The notes: generated by a model not told the origin, from the sequence alone. A DNA stretch of 9,053 nt from Chloroflexota bacterium (GCA_005889515.1 VBHE01000087.1:2585-11637); one strand, 5' to 3'. Counted from the first letter of the stretch, positions 1 through 6,432 are shown. Program-made: numbers and translations.

Positions 1-556
1 CGTCGCCGTCGAGCGGACGCCGGGCGTGGATCACGATGCCGGCCAGCTCGCCGTCGTCGAACAGGACGTCCCGGACCTGGCCGAGCACCCGCCCGTCGCG
101 GCCGAGCATGACGTTCTCGTCCGGCCGGATCTCGATGTCGCCCACCGCCTTGTCCGCGGTCTCGGTCCCCGGGGGTGGCTGGGGGGCCCCGAGCAGGATG
201 CCGAGGTCCTCCTCGATGGCGCCGGTGGCGCTGAGCGGGCCCCAGCGGTAGCTGAGATAGGGTGGGAGCCGGCGGGCCTCGGCCGAGGTGATCGCGAGGT
301 CGACCCGCTCGGGGGAGACCCGGGCGATCGCCTGCAGCGGGACCACCAGCTCCTCGGTGAGGAGTCCGGCGGCGAGCGCCAGCAGGTGGCCGTTGAAGCG
401 GGCGGTCTCCTTGACGACGAGCTGGCGCGGCTCCCAGCTCTCCCGGTCGACGACGAGCCGGTGGAGGCTGCCGATGTGGCGCCCGTCGGAGGTGTGGACC
501 GGCGCGCCGAGTCGGAAGTCGGCGACGCGGCGGCGGAGGTCCTCGGGAATGCTCAT
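1..556 (-). CDS. PRC-barrel domain protein, 3' end outside the window
   Basis: The reading frame is open from an ATG at 556 to the window edge, giving 185 residues and no stop. Residues about 12-90 read as a PRC-barrel-like fold (LGAPVHTSDGRHIGSLHRLVVD, then an alternating hydrophobic pattern and a VVPL strand). Residues about 143-180 look like a second copy (ENVMLGRDGRVLGQVRDVLF followed by AGIVIHARR), separated by a proline-rich linker. PRC-barrels are small beta-barrels found in RimM and the photosynthetic reaction-centre H subunit, usually acting as protein- or RNA-contact modules; the role here is unknown. No signal peptide or membrane segment is visible. The start is an inference: no good Shine-Dalgarno precedes the ATG, but a TATCCT box at 567-572 on the same strand would place transcription only a few bases upstream, so the mRNA may be nearly leaderless. 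The gene is divergent from the peroxiredoxin gene. Confidence 0.82.
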   Translation of the reverse strand, partial: MSIPEDLRRRVADFRLGAPVHTSDGRHIGSLHRLVVDRESWEPRQLVVKETARFNGHLLALAAGLLTEELVVPLQAIARVSPERVDLAITSAEARRLPPYLSYRWGPLSATGAIEEDLGILLGAPQPPPGTETADKAVGDIEIRPDENVMLGRDGRVLGQVRDVLFDDGELAGIVIHARRPLDGD

Positions 557-566
557 CCGGTGGCGC

Positions 567-572
567 AGGATA
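567..572 (-). promoter_or_regulatory. Probable -10 box of the PRC-barrel gene
   Basis: TATCCT on the minus strand, 10 nt upstream of the ATG at 556. The predicted start of transcription is near 560, leaving a leader of only about 4 nt. No convincing -35 box is seen. The same 104-nt gap holds the divergent promoter of the peroxiredoxin gene. Confidence 0.4.
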
Positions 573-612
573 GCGCGCCCCACTCCGAATCGGTCCGCGA
601 GGGGGCCGGTGC

Positions 613-618
613 TAGGAT
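613..618 (+). promoter_or_regulatory. Probable -10 box of the peroxiredoxin gene
   Basis: TAGGAT followed by CGG, 42 nt upstream of the ATG at 661. The same TAGGATCGG string occurs upstream of the minus-strand ABC permease gene (3410-3418), which supports its being a promoter element in this genome. No clear -35 box is visible. Confidence 0.4.
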
Positions 619-660
619 CGGCGCGGTGTGGCGGGAACGTTCGCACGATGGAGGACGACG

Positions 661-1272
661 ATGGCTCTCAGGCGGATCGGCTTTCACGACTGGATCGGCG
701 ACTCCTGGGCGGTCCTGTTCTCGCACCCCAAGGACTTCACCCCGGTGTGCACGACGGAGCTCGGCTACATGGCGAGGATCGAGCCGGACTTCGAGCGCCG
801 CAACGTGAAGATCATCGGGCTCTCGGTCGATCCTCTCGGCAACCACGAGCGGTGGGCCGACGACATCGAGGAGACCCAGGGCTCCCGTCCGATGTACCCG
901 ATCATCGCGGACTCCGACTTCAACGTCGCGAAGCTCTACGACATGCTCCCCGCCAGCACCTCCGGCGATCCGACGCAGCGCACCCCGGCGGACAACCAGA
1001 CCGTCCGCAACGTCTTCGTGATCGGCCCCGACAAGAAGGTGAAGCTGATCCTCGTCTACCCGATGACCACGGGACGCAACTTCGACGAGGTCCTGCGGGT
1101 GATCGACTCGCTGCAGCTCACCGCGAAGCACCGCGTCGCCACGCCGGTGAACTGGAAGCAGGGCGAGGACGTGATCATCGCGGGCTCGGTGTCGGACGAC
1201 GAGGCGAAGCAGATCTTCCCCGGCTACACGGCGCCGAAGCCGTACATCCGGATCACCCCGCAGCCGAGGTAG
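661..1272 (+). CDS. 1-Cys peroxiredoxin (Prx6 type), short at the N-terminus
   Basis: Thiol peroxidase that reduces hydrogen peroxide and organic hydroperoxides in the cytoplasm through a single peroxidatic cysteine. The 203-residue product carries the hallmark PVCTTE motif with Cys30, the SHPKDFTP loop before it, QTVRNVFVIGPDKKVKL with the conserved arginine, and the long C-terminal extension ending in PYIRITPQP that is typical of the Prx6 group. There is no second cysteine anywhere, so it is a 1-Cys enzyme needing an outside reductant. The ATG at 661 is chosen because GGAGG lies 6 nt upstream (650-654); a GTG at 628 in the same frame has no such site. Oddity: family members normally begin with a segment resembling LGDxAPDFxAxTTEG before FHDWIGDSW, whereas here MALR runs straight into RIGFHDW, so about 15 residues including the first beta strand appear deleted in frame. 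The 3' end overlaps the convergent ABC gene by 20 nt. Confidence 0.93.
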   Translation: MALRRIGFHDWIGDSWAVLFSHPKDFTPVCTTELGYMARIEPDFERRNVKIIGLSVDPLGNHERWADDIEETQGSRPMYPIIADSDFNVAKLYDMLPASTSGDPTQRTPADNQTVRNVFVIGPDKKVKLILVYPMTTGRNFDEVLRVIDSLQLTAKHRVATPVNWKQGEDVIIAGSVSDDEAKQIFPGYTAPKPYIRITPQPR

Positions 1273-2776
1273 CCGCGCCGAGGAAGACGTAGGTGTAGTA
1301 GTAGGGTGCGGCGCAGGTCGGGTCCATGCACGCGTTCGCCTGGTCGACGCCTCCCAGCTGCATCACCGTGCCGGGGGGCGGTTCGGTCGGAGCGGGCCGC
1401 CCCCAGTTCAGCACCGTCGTCGAGGCGAGCACCCGCAGCCGCACCAGCGAGGTGCCGTTCCAGTAGTCGACCTCGAGCCCGGTGGGAAGACCGTGCGCGT
1501 TGCCGAGGATCGAGCCGTCGGCGTCGGCGTACGAGGGCACGTTCGGGGACCAGTCCGCGTCCGGCATGAACGACGACGAGCAGGCGCCGCCGCTGCAGAC
1601 CGGGTAGCTGTGGCCGGCGATCGCGAAGGACGGAGCGGGCGCGGGCGGCGCGGGAACCGGCGGAGCCGTCGGGGGTGCCGGGGCGGGCGCCGACGGGAGC
1701 GGTGGCGCGGTCGGCGGGCTCACCCCCGTGGGCGGCTGCGGCGACGAGGGGTCGCCGGGCTGCGGCCCGGGAGGAGTCCGGTCGACGACCTGCACGACCG
1801 GGATGATCCGGGTGATCACGCCCCCGGGCCCCGGCGTCGACACCGACCCCCGCGGGGGGATGCCGCCCACGGGCGCGACCTGCCGCGACGGTGCGCCCGC
1901 GGCGGACGGTCCCGGACGGGTGGCGGCCGCGGGTACGCGGAGCGCGACGGCGGCCCCTCCCCGCGAGGTGCGATGTGCGTTGGTGGCGCGCACCGCGAGC
2001 GTGCTCCCGGCGACGGCGACCGCGAGCACAAGCGCTCCGGCGAGGGCCGCGGCACCGCGGGGCCCTCCGTGCCCGGCGGCTGCGGAGGGCGACACCGCTG
2101 CCGCGGCCGAGACCGCCTCGACGAGCGGCCGAAGCTCGAGGCGGCGCGCGCAGCGCGCCGCGACCCGCGGGTCGTGGGTGACGACGACGACGGGACGCCC
2201 GGCGCTGAGCCGCTCGAACAGCGCCACGATGCTGTCCGCCTGGGTGGGGTCGAGGTTCGCCGTCGGCTCGTCGGCGATGATCAGCTCGACGTCGCGCGCC
2301 AGCGTCCTCGCGATCGCGACCCGCTGGCGCTGCCCGCCGCTCAGCTGCTCGCTCATGCGTCCGGCGAAGGCCAGCAGGCCGACCTGCTCGAGGGCGCGGC
2401 GCACCCGCGCCGCGTGCTCCGAAAGGGGCACCTGCGCATCGGCGAGGTCGCGGTGGAGGATCTCGCCGGCGGTGCACCCGGCGAGGAGCCCGAAGTCCTG
2501 GGGGATGAGACCGATGCGGCGCAGGTGACACTGCCGGTCGCGGTCGCGGCGCAGGTCGCGAAGCTCCACCCCGAGCACCCGGACCGACCCCTGGTACGGC
2601 TCGCGCAGAGTCCCGGCGAGAAGCTCCATGAGCGTGGTCTTGCCGACGCCGGTGGGTCCGGTGACCGCGAGCAGCCCGGGGCCGTCCACGTCGAGGGCGC
2701 CGATGCGCAGGATGTCGCGCTCGCCCCCGCGGTACCGGTAGCGGAGGTCGCGGATCCGGACCGCCGGCGCCGTCAT
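1253..2776 (-). CDS. ABC transporter ATPase fused to a membrane-anchored, proline-stalked, four-cysteine C-terminal domain
   Basis: 507 residues. Residues 1-220 form a complete ABC ATPase of the MacB/LolD/FtsE kind: Walker A GPTGVGKT (40-47), Q-loop Gln93, signature LSGGQ (145-149), Walker B ELIIADE with Glu170, D-loop NLD, and switch His201. Such ATPases normally end near residue 220-230. This one continues with a single transmembrane helix (about 241-263), a linker, a proline/alanine stalk (about 335-383) and a final domain (about 384-507) with cysteines 394, 399, 483 and 488. One helix after a cytoplasmic ATPase places the tail outside the membrane. I do not recognise that final domain. 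The start ATG at 2776 overlaps the permease stop as ATGA, so translation is probably coupled; a frame upstream of it exists but only shadows the permease. The ATPase assignment is certain; substrate and role of the tail are unknown. Its 3' end overlaps the peroxiredoxin gene. Confidence 0.9.
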   Translation of the reverse strand: MTAPAVRIRDLRYRYRGGERDILRIGALDVDGPGLLAVTGPTGVGKTTLMELLAGTLREPYQGSVRVLGVELRDLRRDRDRQCHLRRIGLIPQDFGLLAGCTAGEILHRDLADAQVPLSEHAARVRRALEQVGLLAFAGRMSEQLSGGQRQRVAIARTLARDVELIIADEPTANLDPTQADSIVALFERLSAGRPVVVVTHDPRVAARCARRLELRPLVEAVSAAAAVSPSAAAGHGGPRGAAALAGALVLAVAVAGSTLAVRATNAHRTSRGGAAVALRVPAAATRPGPSAAGAPSRQVAPVGGIPPRGSVSTPGPGGVITRIIPVVQVVDRTPPGPQPGDPSSPQPPTGVSPPTAPPLPSAPAPAPPTAPPVPAPPAPAPSFAIAGHSYPVCSGGACSSSFMPDADWSPNVPSYADADGSILGNAHGLPTGLEVDYWNGTSLVRLRVLASTTVLNWGRPAPTEPPPGTVMQLGGVDQANACMDPTCAAPYYYTYVFLGAATSAAG

Positions 2777-3375
2777 GCGCGGCGGAGCAGGGCCGGGCTC
2801 GCGTTCGCGGCCCGCCAGGCGGGAACCAGCGTCGCGGCGAGCGCGAGCAGGACGGTGGCGGGGAACGCGGCGGCGAGCGACATCGGGGTGAAGCGCACCG
2901 GCAGCACGGTGACGGCGCGGAGCAGCGCTCCGGCGAGGATGCCGCACACCTCGCCGACGACGCCGCCGAGCACGCAGGCGGCGAGCATCTGCCGCCCGAA
3001 CTCGACGAGCAGGGTCATGCGCAGCACCCCGCTCTGCCGGCGCAGCGCGATCTCCTCGCGCCGGCCGCGCATCGTCGTCATCCCGAGCACGAAGGTCGCC
3101 GCCGCGGTCTGGAGGATCATCGCGACGGTCACCACCACGGTGAGCAGCGCGACGATGGTGTTGATCACGTCGACGTCGACGAGCCCGCTTCGCCGCACCG
3201 CCGACGCCGACAGCTGCGAGCTGATGTAGTCGCTCACCCCGCCCGCGACGCTGATGAGGAGCACCGAGAACCCGACGCCGACCGCGACGGCGATGACCGC
3301 GACCACCTTCGAGGGAAGGCGCCGGCGTCCCGAGCGAGGGCTGGCGGGAGCTGTCGGCGGAGGGAGAGGTGTCAC
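2773..3375 (-). CDS. Minimal FtsX/MacB-like ABC permease lacking the usual outer domain
   Basis: Inner-membrane partner of the ATPase encoded next to it. The 200-residue protein has a proline- and arginine-rich N-terminus, then four predicted helices at roughly 22-45, 70-97, 130-150 and 163-185. Family marks are visible: RGRREEIALRRQSG after helix 2, matching the coupling segment R-x-E-I-x-L-x-R-x-x-G, and the terminal PAWRAANASPALLRR. Typical MacB-like permeases run to about 380-400 residues because roughly 200 residues lie outside the membrane between helices 1 and 2. Here only about 25 residues separate these helices. The GTG at 3375 is preferred because AGGTGA lies 5 nt upstream; a GTG at 3384 overlaps that site and would add three residues. 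The stop overlaps the ATPase start (ATGA). It is probably not a transporter in the classic sense, since MacB/FtsX relatives often transmit force instead of carrying a solute; that is inference. Confidence 0.87.
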   Translation of the reverse strand: MTPLPPPTAPASPRSGRRRLPSKVVAVIAVAVGVGFSVLLISVAGGVSDYISSQLSASAVRRSGLVDVDVINTIVALLTVVVTVAMILQTAAATFVLGMTTMRGRREEIALRRQSGVLRMTLLVEFGRQMLAACVLGGVVGEVCGILAGALLRAVTVLPVRFTPMSLAAAFPATVLLALAATLVPAWRAANASPALLRRA

Positions 3376-3412
3376 GGATGTCACCTACGAACGCTGCGAC
3401 CGGTTCGCCCCG

Positions 3413-3418
3413 ATCCTA
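3413..3418 (-). promoter_or_regulatory. Probable -10 box of the permease-ATPase operon
   Basis: TAGGAT followed by CGGGGCG on the minus strand, 37 nt upstream of the GTG at 3375. It matches the box upstream of the peroxiredoxin gene in sequence and context. No clear -35 is visible. Confidence 0.4.
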
Positions 3419-3618
3419 GGCGCCAAGGCTCGCGATGCCCGCCGCGCGTCACCGTCCGGTTTCCGTCCCGTCAGCGCACGCGTCGGGTCGCGACCACATC
3501 CTCCGGGCTACCGACCGGTCTGCCAGGGCGGTGGCCCGCCACCCCCCGACCGGCGGCTCGTACCATTCGCGAGATGCGCGTCCGTCACCTCAACGCGCCA
3601 CCATGTGCCCATTCTCTG

Positions 3619-3647
3619 GCTGGCTGGGGAGAGAGGACTCGAACCTC
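3619..3647 (-). repeat. Isolated copy of the tRNA-Gln 3' end (pseudo-tRNA or attachment-site remnant)
   Basis: These 29 bases match 3842-3870, the 3' part of the tRNA-Gln gene plus two flanking bases, in the same orientation with a single mismatch (position 3638 against 3861, in the T-loop). The match covers most of the T-arm, the acceptor 3' strand, the discriminator base and CCA. No 5' half is present: no TGGGGAG acceptor strand, D-arm or anticodon arm lies within the next 80 bases, so this is not a functional tRNA. A displaced tRNA 3' end in direct orientation is what site-specific integration leaves behind; loss of a second tRNA by deletion is the alternative. Confidence 0.75.
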
Positions 3648-3669
3648 GAACATCGGTTCGAACGCCTGG

Positions 3670-3762
3670 TCACCGGTGGCGGACGTAGCCGAAGTGGTAG
3701 CCGAGGATCATGATCACGATGGTCGGGACAGCGATGATGAGGATGTGGTGCGAGGACATCAT
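3670..3762 (-). CDS. Small hydrophobic peptide, 30 residues
   Basis: An unlisted small gene between the tRNA and its 3' copy. It starts with two consecutive ATG codons and is preceded by GGAGGAG ending 2 nt before the first ATG and 5 nt before the second, so the second may be the true start. The product begins MMSSHH, continues with a very hydrophobic stretch (ILIIAVPTIVIMILGY, about residues 7-22) and ends FGYVRHR. That is one membrane helix with a basic tail, which predicts the C-terminus on the cytoplasmic side. A short upstream frame reading VARRRKLSEEQ stops by overlapping the ATG pair, a possible coupled leader. I know no family for it. The support is the ribosome-binding site, the clean membrane-helix pattern and the absence of a better explanation for this strand; homologues have not been tested. 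Confidence 0.6.
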   Translation of the reverse strand: MMSSHHILIIAVPTIVIMILGYHFGYVRHR

Positions 3763-3809
3763 TGCTCCTCCGACAGCTTGCGCCGTCGAGCCACCTCACT
3801 GGAAGGTCC

Positions 3810-3824
3810 GGGCCTTGTCGGCCC
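3810..3824 (-). terminator. Short hairpin downstream of tRNA-Gln
   Basis: GGGCC-GACAA-GGCCC on the minus strand forms a 5-bp perfect stem with a 5-nt loop, starting about 20 nt after the tRNA CCA. There is no T-run, so it may be a processing or weak termination element. Confidence 0.25.
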
Positions 3825-3843
3825 TCTCTGCGTTGATGTCCGC

Positions 3844-3918
3844 TGGCTGGGGAGAGAGGATTCGAACCTCTGATTGGCTGATCCAGAGTCAGCTGCCTTA
3901 CCACTTGGCCACTCCCCA
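3844..3918 (-). tRNA. tRNA-Gln (anticodon CUG)
   Basis: The 75-nt gene folds by eye into a full cloverleaf: acceptor TGGGGAG pairing with CTCCCCA, D-arm GCC/GGC with an AAGTGGTAA loop, anticodon stem GCTGA/TCAGC with loop CTCTGGA (anticodon CTG at loop positions 3-5), variable loop CAATC, and T-arm AGAGG-TTCGAAT-CCTCT. The discriminator is G and the CCA end is encoded. It reads the glutamine codon CAG. Its 3' end is duplicated 223 nt downstream. Confidence 0.96.
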
Positions 3919-3933
3919 GCGGAGCGAACGCAG

Positions 3934-3939
3934 AGTCTA
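3934..3939 (-). promoter_or_regulatory. Probable -10 box of the tRNA-Gln gene
   Basis: TAGACT on the minus strand, 15 nt before the first base of the mature tRNA, giving a predicted leader of about 9 nt. No good -35 match is seen. Confidence 0.45.
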
Positions 3940-4000
3940 GCCCACGGGCGGGGAGGTCGCCGCCGGGCGCGACCGAGGTTTTGCATCCGGTGCGCCCCCC

Positions 4001-4006
4001 TATACT
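4001..4006 (+). promoter_or_regulatory. -10 box giving leaderless transcription of the zinc-ribbon gene
   Basis: TATACT ends 6 nt before the GTG at 4013, so the predicted first transcribed base is the first base of the start codon. A weak -35 candidate lies in TTTTGCATC around 3979-3987. No Shine-Dalgarno could fit in the gap. Confidence 0.6.
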
Positions 4007-4012
4007 GGGCGC

Positions 4013-4342
4013 GTGAACCTCCTCGAGTTGCTCCGCTCACAGGCGCGCAGGTTCCGCTGCCCCGTCTGCGGCGAGAGCATGGCGGACTGCGGAATCAAGG
4101 TGCTCGCGCAGCAGGGCAACCGCGCCCTGGTGCGGGTCACCTGCTCCTCCTGCAACGACGAGAACCTGCTCCAGATCGTCATCCAGACCGAGGCCGACCT
4201 CTCCACGGAGCCGGCGCGCCCCGCGCTCTTCGACGAGCCGCGGCCGGCCGACGGCGCGCCGATCGCCGGCGACGAGCTGCTCGACCTCCACAGCTTCCTC
4301 GCCGACTGGAGTGGCGACCTCCGCGAGCTGACCGAGAAGTAG
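4013..4342 (+). CDS. Small zinc-ribbon protein of unknown function
   Basis: 109 residues. Cys16-x2-Cys19 (CPVCG) and Cys44-x2-Cys47 (CSSC) form a four-cysteine zinc-ribbon knuckle pair, with an extra Cys26 between them. The N-terminal helix is basic (LLRSQARRFR). After the ribbon comes a short hydrophobic strand (LLQIVIQT), a flexible proline-rich stretch (about 64-88) and a C-terminal acidic helix. This resembles small regulators that contact nucleic acid or protein, but I cannot name a family. The GTG start is supported by the -10 box placed for leaderless transcription and by the lack of any upstream site for an alternative start. It is divergent from the tRNA-Gln gene and convergent with the penicillin-binding protein gene, with 11 nt between their stop codons. 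Confidence 0.8.
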   Translation: MNLLELLRSQARRFRCPVCGESMADCGIKVLAQQGNRALVRVTCSSCNDENLLQIVIQTEADLSTEPARPALFDEPRPADGAPIAGDELLDLHSFLADWSGDLRELTEK

Positions 4343-4346
4343 ACGG

Positions 4347-4367
4347 CGCCCGGTCAGGGGCCGGGCG
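4347..4367. terminator. Hairpin between two convergent genes
   Basis: CGCCCGG and CCGGGCG form a perfect 7-bp stem around a 7-nt loop, just after the zinc-ribbon stop and spanning the last codons of the penicillin-binding protein gene. It could end transcription in both directions. No T-run follows on either strand, so intrinsic termination is only plausible. Confidence 0.45.
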
Positions 4368-6432
4368 TCCCCGTCGCCGCGGTCGGGAGCGGGAGGAGCG
4401 GCGTCTGCGTCTCCTCGGGTGTGGGCGTGGCCTCGGGGAGCGGGGTCGGCGTCGGGACCGGGGTCGGCGCGGGGGTGGGGGCGCCGCTCGTCGAGTCGAA
4501 GCCGTGCCGGAAGACGCTCGACGGGAGGGAGTTGACGAAGGGGACGGCGATCGCCTTGCCGACGCTGGTCCCGTAGACCCCGTCCATGCCGATCTCGGCG
4601 GTGTTGTCGCCCTCGGTGTGGCCCGCCCAGGTGGCGACCACGAAGTCCGGGGTGTAGGCCATGTACCAGGCGTCGACGAAGTCGTCGGTGGTGCCCGACT
4701 TGCCCGCGGTGGGGTGGCGGAAGGGCAGCCCCCAGTAGCCGGCGTAGCCGCGCAGGATGCGCGTGATCTTCCCGGCGTCGGTCGCGCCGGCGTCGACGAT
4801 GACGTCCTGCCCGGAGACCACCTTCGTGAAGGCGCGGGCGGTCACCTTGTGGCCACCGTTGGCGAAGGCGGCGTAGGCGGCGGCGTGCTCGATCATCCTC
4901 ACCGACGACGAGCCGATCGCAGTGTTCGCGTTGGAGGCGAGGTTGCTGGTGATCCCCAGCGAGTGCGCGAAGTCGATGACCTGCTGGATGCCCGCGATCG
5001 TCATCGCCTGCTCGGCGGGCACGTTGCGGGAGAGCAGCAGCGCCTGGGAGGCGGCGATCGGCCCGTCGAACGCGCCGTCGAAGTCCCTGACCCCGCCGAG
5101 CCTCTGCGATTCGGCGCGGGTGTCCTGGAGGATGGTGCTCGGGGTGAGCGAGCCGTTCATGAAGCCGGTCTCGTACACGTAGGGCTTGAACGACGAGCCC
5201 GGCCGGCGCTCCGCGGTGACGACGTTGAACTGACCGCCGATGGAGTCGTTGTTGAAGTCGGCCGAGCCCGCCATCGCGAGGATGTCGCCGGTCGTCGAGT
5301 CGAGCATGAGCAGCGCCGCGTTGTTGGCGTTGTGGCCGACGCTCGTCGCCACCGACCCCACCGCGGCGGCGGCCTTTCTCTGGATCCCGAGGTCGAGGGT
5401 GGTGTCGACCTCGAGGTTACCCTCGGTGACCCCGGGGTCGTCGGCGAACTGCTGCTGGAGGGTGTCGCGCACGTACTGCGCGAAGTGCGGCGCGGCGCCC
5501 CCGAACGCCGGGCTCTGCGGGTTCTTGCTGAGATCGGCCTTCAGCGCCTGCTGGTTGCGGGCCGCGGTCGCAGGATCGGACGCGAGCGGGTCGACGGAGT
5601 CGGCCTGCTCGGCGGTGATGTCCTGTGTGACCAGCAGCGCCGAGACCACGTAGTGCATGCGCCCGAAGGCGGCCTGCGGGTTCTGGAACGGGTCGTAGTA
5701 CGAGGGCGCCTGGGGCAGCCCGGCGAGCAGGCTCGCCTCGCGCAGGTCGAGGGCGGAGGCGTCCTTGTTGAAGAAGGTGCGCGCCGCGTTCTGGATGCCG
5801 TAGGCGCCGTGGCCGTAGTAGATGAGGTTGAGGTACTTCTCCAGGATCTCCGCCTTGCCGTAGCGGCGGTCGATGGCGCTCGCGAGCAGGGCCTCGCGGA
5901 GCTTGCGCAGCGGCGACTTGTCGGCGTCGGGCCCGAAGAAGGCGAGCTTGGCGAGCTGCTGGGTGATCGTGCTCGCCCCCTGCGACGGGCGCCGCGCGAT
6001 GACGTCGACGAACAGCGCCTTGGCGATGCGGCCGAAGTTGAACGCGCCCTCCTGGTAGAACTGCCGGTCCTCGGCGGCGACGGTCGCCCTCTGGAGGATA
6101 GGGGCGACCTTGTCGAGGGTGACCGACGTGCGGCTCACGTCGTCGTGGCCGACCTCGGTGATGAGGGCGTGGTTGCGGTCGTAGATCCTGATGGTCCCGG
6201 TGGCGAGGCCGATGGCGCTCACGTCCGGGGTGGTCAGCGCCGCGTAGACGACGAGGCCGCCGAGGACCACGCACTGCAGCGCCACCAGGCCGAGGCCGAT
6301 GCGGATCCCCAACCGCCAGCGCGGCGGGATGCGCCGCCACCAGCCCGGGCCGCGCCCGCCGGTCGCCTCCGGGGTGGGGGTGACCCGCCGGCCGCCGGAG
6401 CGGCGGCGGCGCGCCGGCGGCGACGGGCGCAC
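4354..6432 (-). CDS. Bifunctional class A penicillin-binding protein (glycosyltransferase plus transpeptidase)
   Basis: Polymerises lipid II into glycan strands and cross-links them at the outer face of the membrane. In 692 residues: an arginine-rich cytoplasmic start (1-40), one membrane anchor (about 41-66), a GT51 glycosyltransferase domain (about 80-250) with catalytic Glu121 in EDRQFY and the TITQQLAK motif (155-162), a linker, and a transpeptidase domain (about 370-640). The transpeptidase has all three motifs: SSFK (Ser413, Lys416), SRN (468-470) and KSGTT (578-582). The C-terminus is a threonine/proline tail (about 651-692), probably reaching into the wall. The GTG at 6432 follows GGAGG by 10 nt; a GTG at 6384 would remove 16 residues and is also possible. 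It is the last gene of the minus-strand series, 56 nt after the DUF3618-like gene. Confidence 0.96.
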   Translation of the reverse strand: MRPSPPARRRRSGGRRVTPTPEATGGRGPGWWRRIPPRWRLGIRIGLGLVALQCVVLGGLVVYAALTTPDVSAIGLATGTIRIYDRNHALITEVGHDDVSRTSVTLDKVAPILQRATVAAEDRQFYQEGAFNFGRIAKALFVDVIARRPSQGASTITQQLAKLAFFGPDADKSPLRKLREALLASAIDRRYGKAEILEKYLNLIYYGHGAYGIQNAARTFFNKDASALDLREASLLAGLPQAPSYYDPFQNPQAAFGRMHYVVSALLVTQDITAEQADSVDPLASDPATAARNQQALKADLSKNPQSPAFGGAAPHFAQYVRDTLQQQFADDPGVTEGNLEVDTTLDLGIQRKAAAAVGSVATSVGHNANNAALLMLDSTTGDILAMAGSADFNNDSIGGQFNVVTAERRPGSSFKPYVYETGFMNGSLTPSTILQDTRAESQRLGGVRDFDGAFDGPIAASQALLLSRNVPAEQAMTIAGIQQVIDFAHSLGITSNLASNANTAIGSSSVRMIEHAAAYAAFANGGHKVTARAFTKVVSGQDVIVDAGATDAGKITRILRGYAGYWGLPFRHPTAGKSGTTDDFVDAWYMAYTPDFVVATWAGHTEGDNTAEIGMDGVYGTSVGKAIAVPFVNSLPSSVFRHGFDSTSGAPTPAPTPVPTPTPLPEATPTPEETQTPLLPLPTAATGTPGP

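Noticed and set aside
1493..3229. Long plus-strand open frame opposite the ABC ATPase and permease.
   Set aside because: The minus strand carries complete ABC motifs in order, while this frame is arginine-rich without any motif.
3385..3618. Possible extra gene or RNA between the permease and the tRNA copy.
   Set aside because: Apart from the -10 box and a small GGTGG-CCCG-CCACC inverted repeat near 3532-3545, I see no ribosome-binding site with a convincing frame and no RNA fold I recognise.
3621..3695. Possible second complete tRNA on the minus strand.
   Set aside because: Only the 3' end is present; no acceptor 5' strand, D-arm or anticodon arm can be found at the required distance.
3707..3716. 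GATCATGATC palindrome as a regulatory site.
   Set aside because: It lies inside the small peptide gene where isoleucine and methionine codons produce it by chance.
3574..3940. Plus-strand frames with GWGERTRTSN or GWGERIRTSD and minus-strand frames with GEWPSGKAADSG.
   Set aside because: These are the familiar false translations across tRNA genes.
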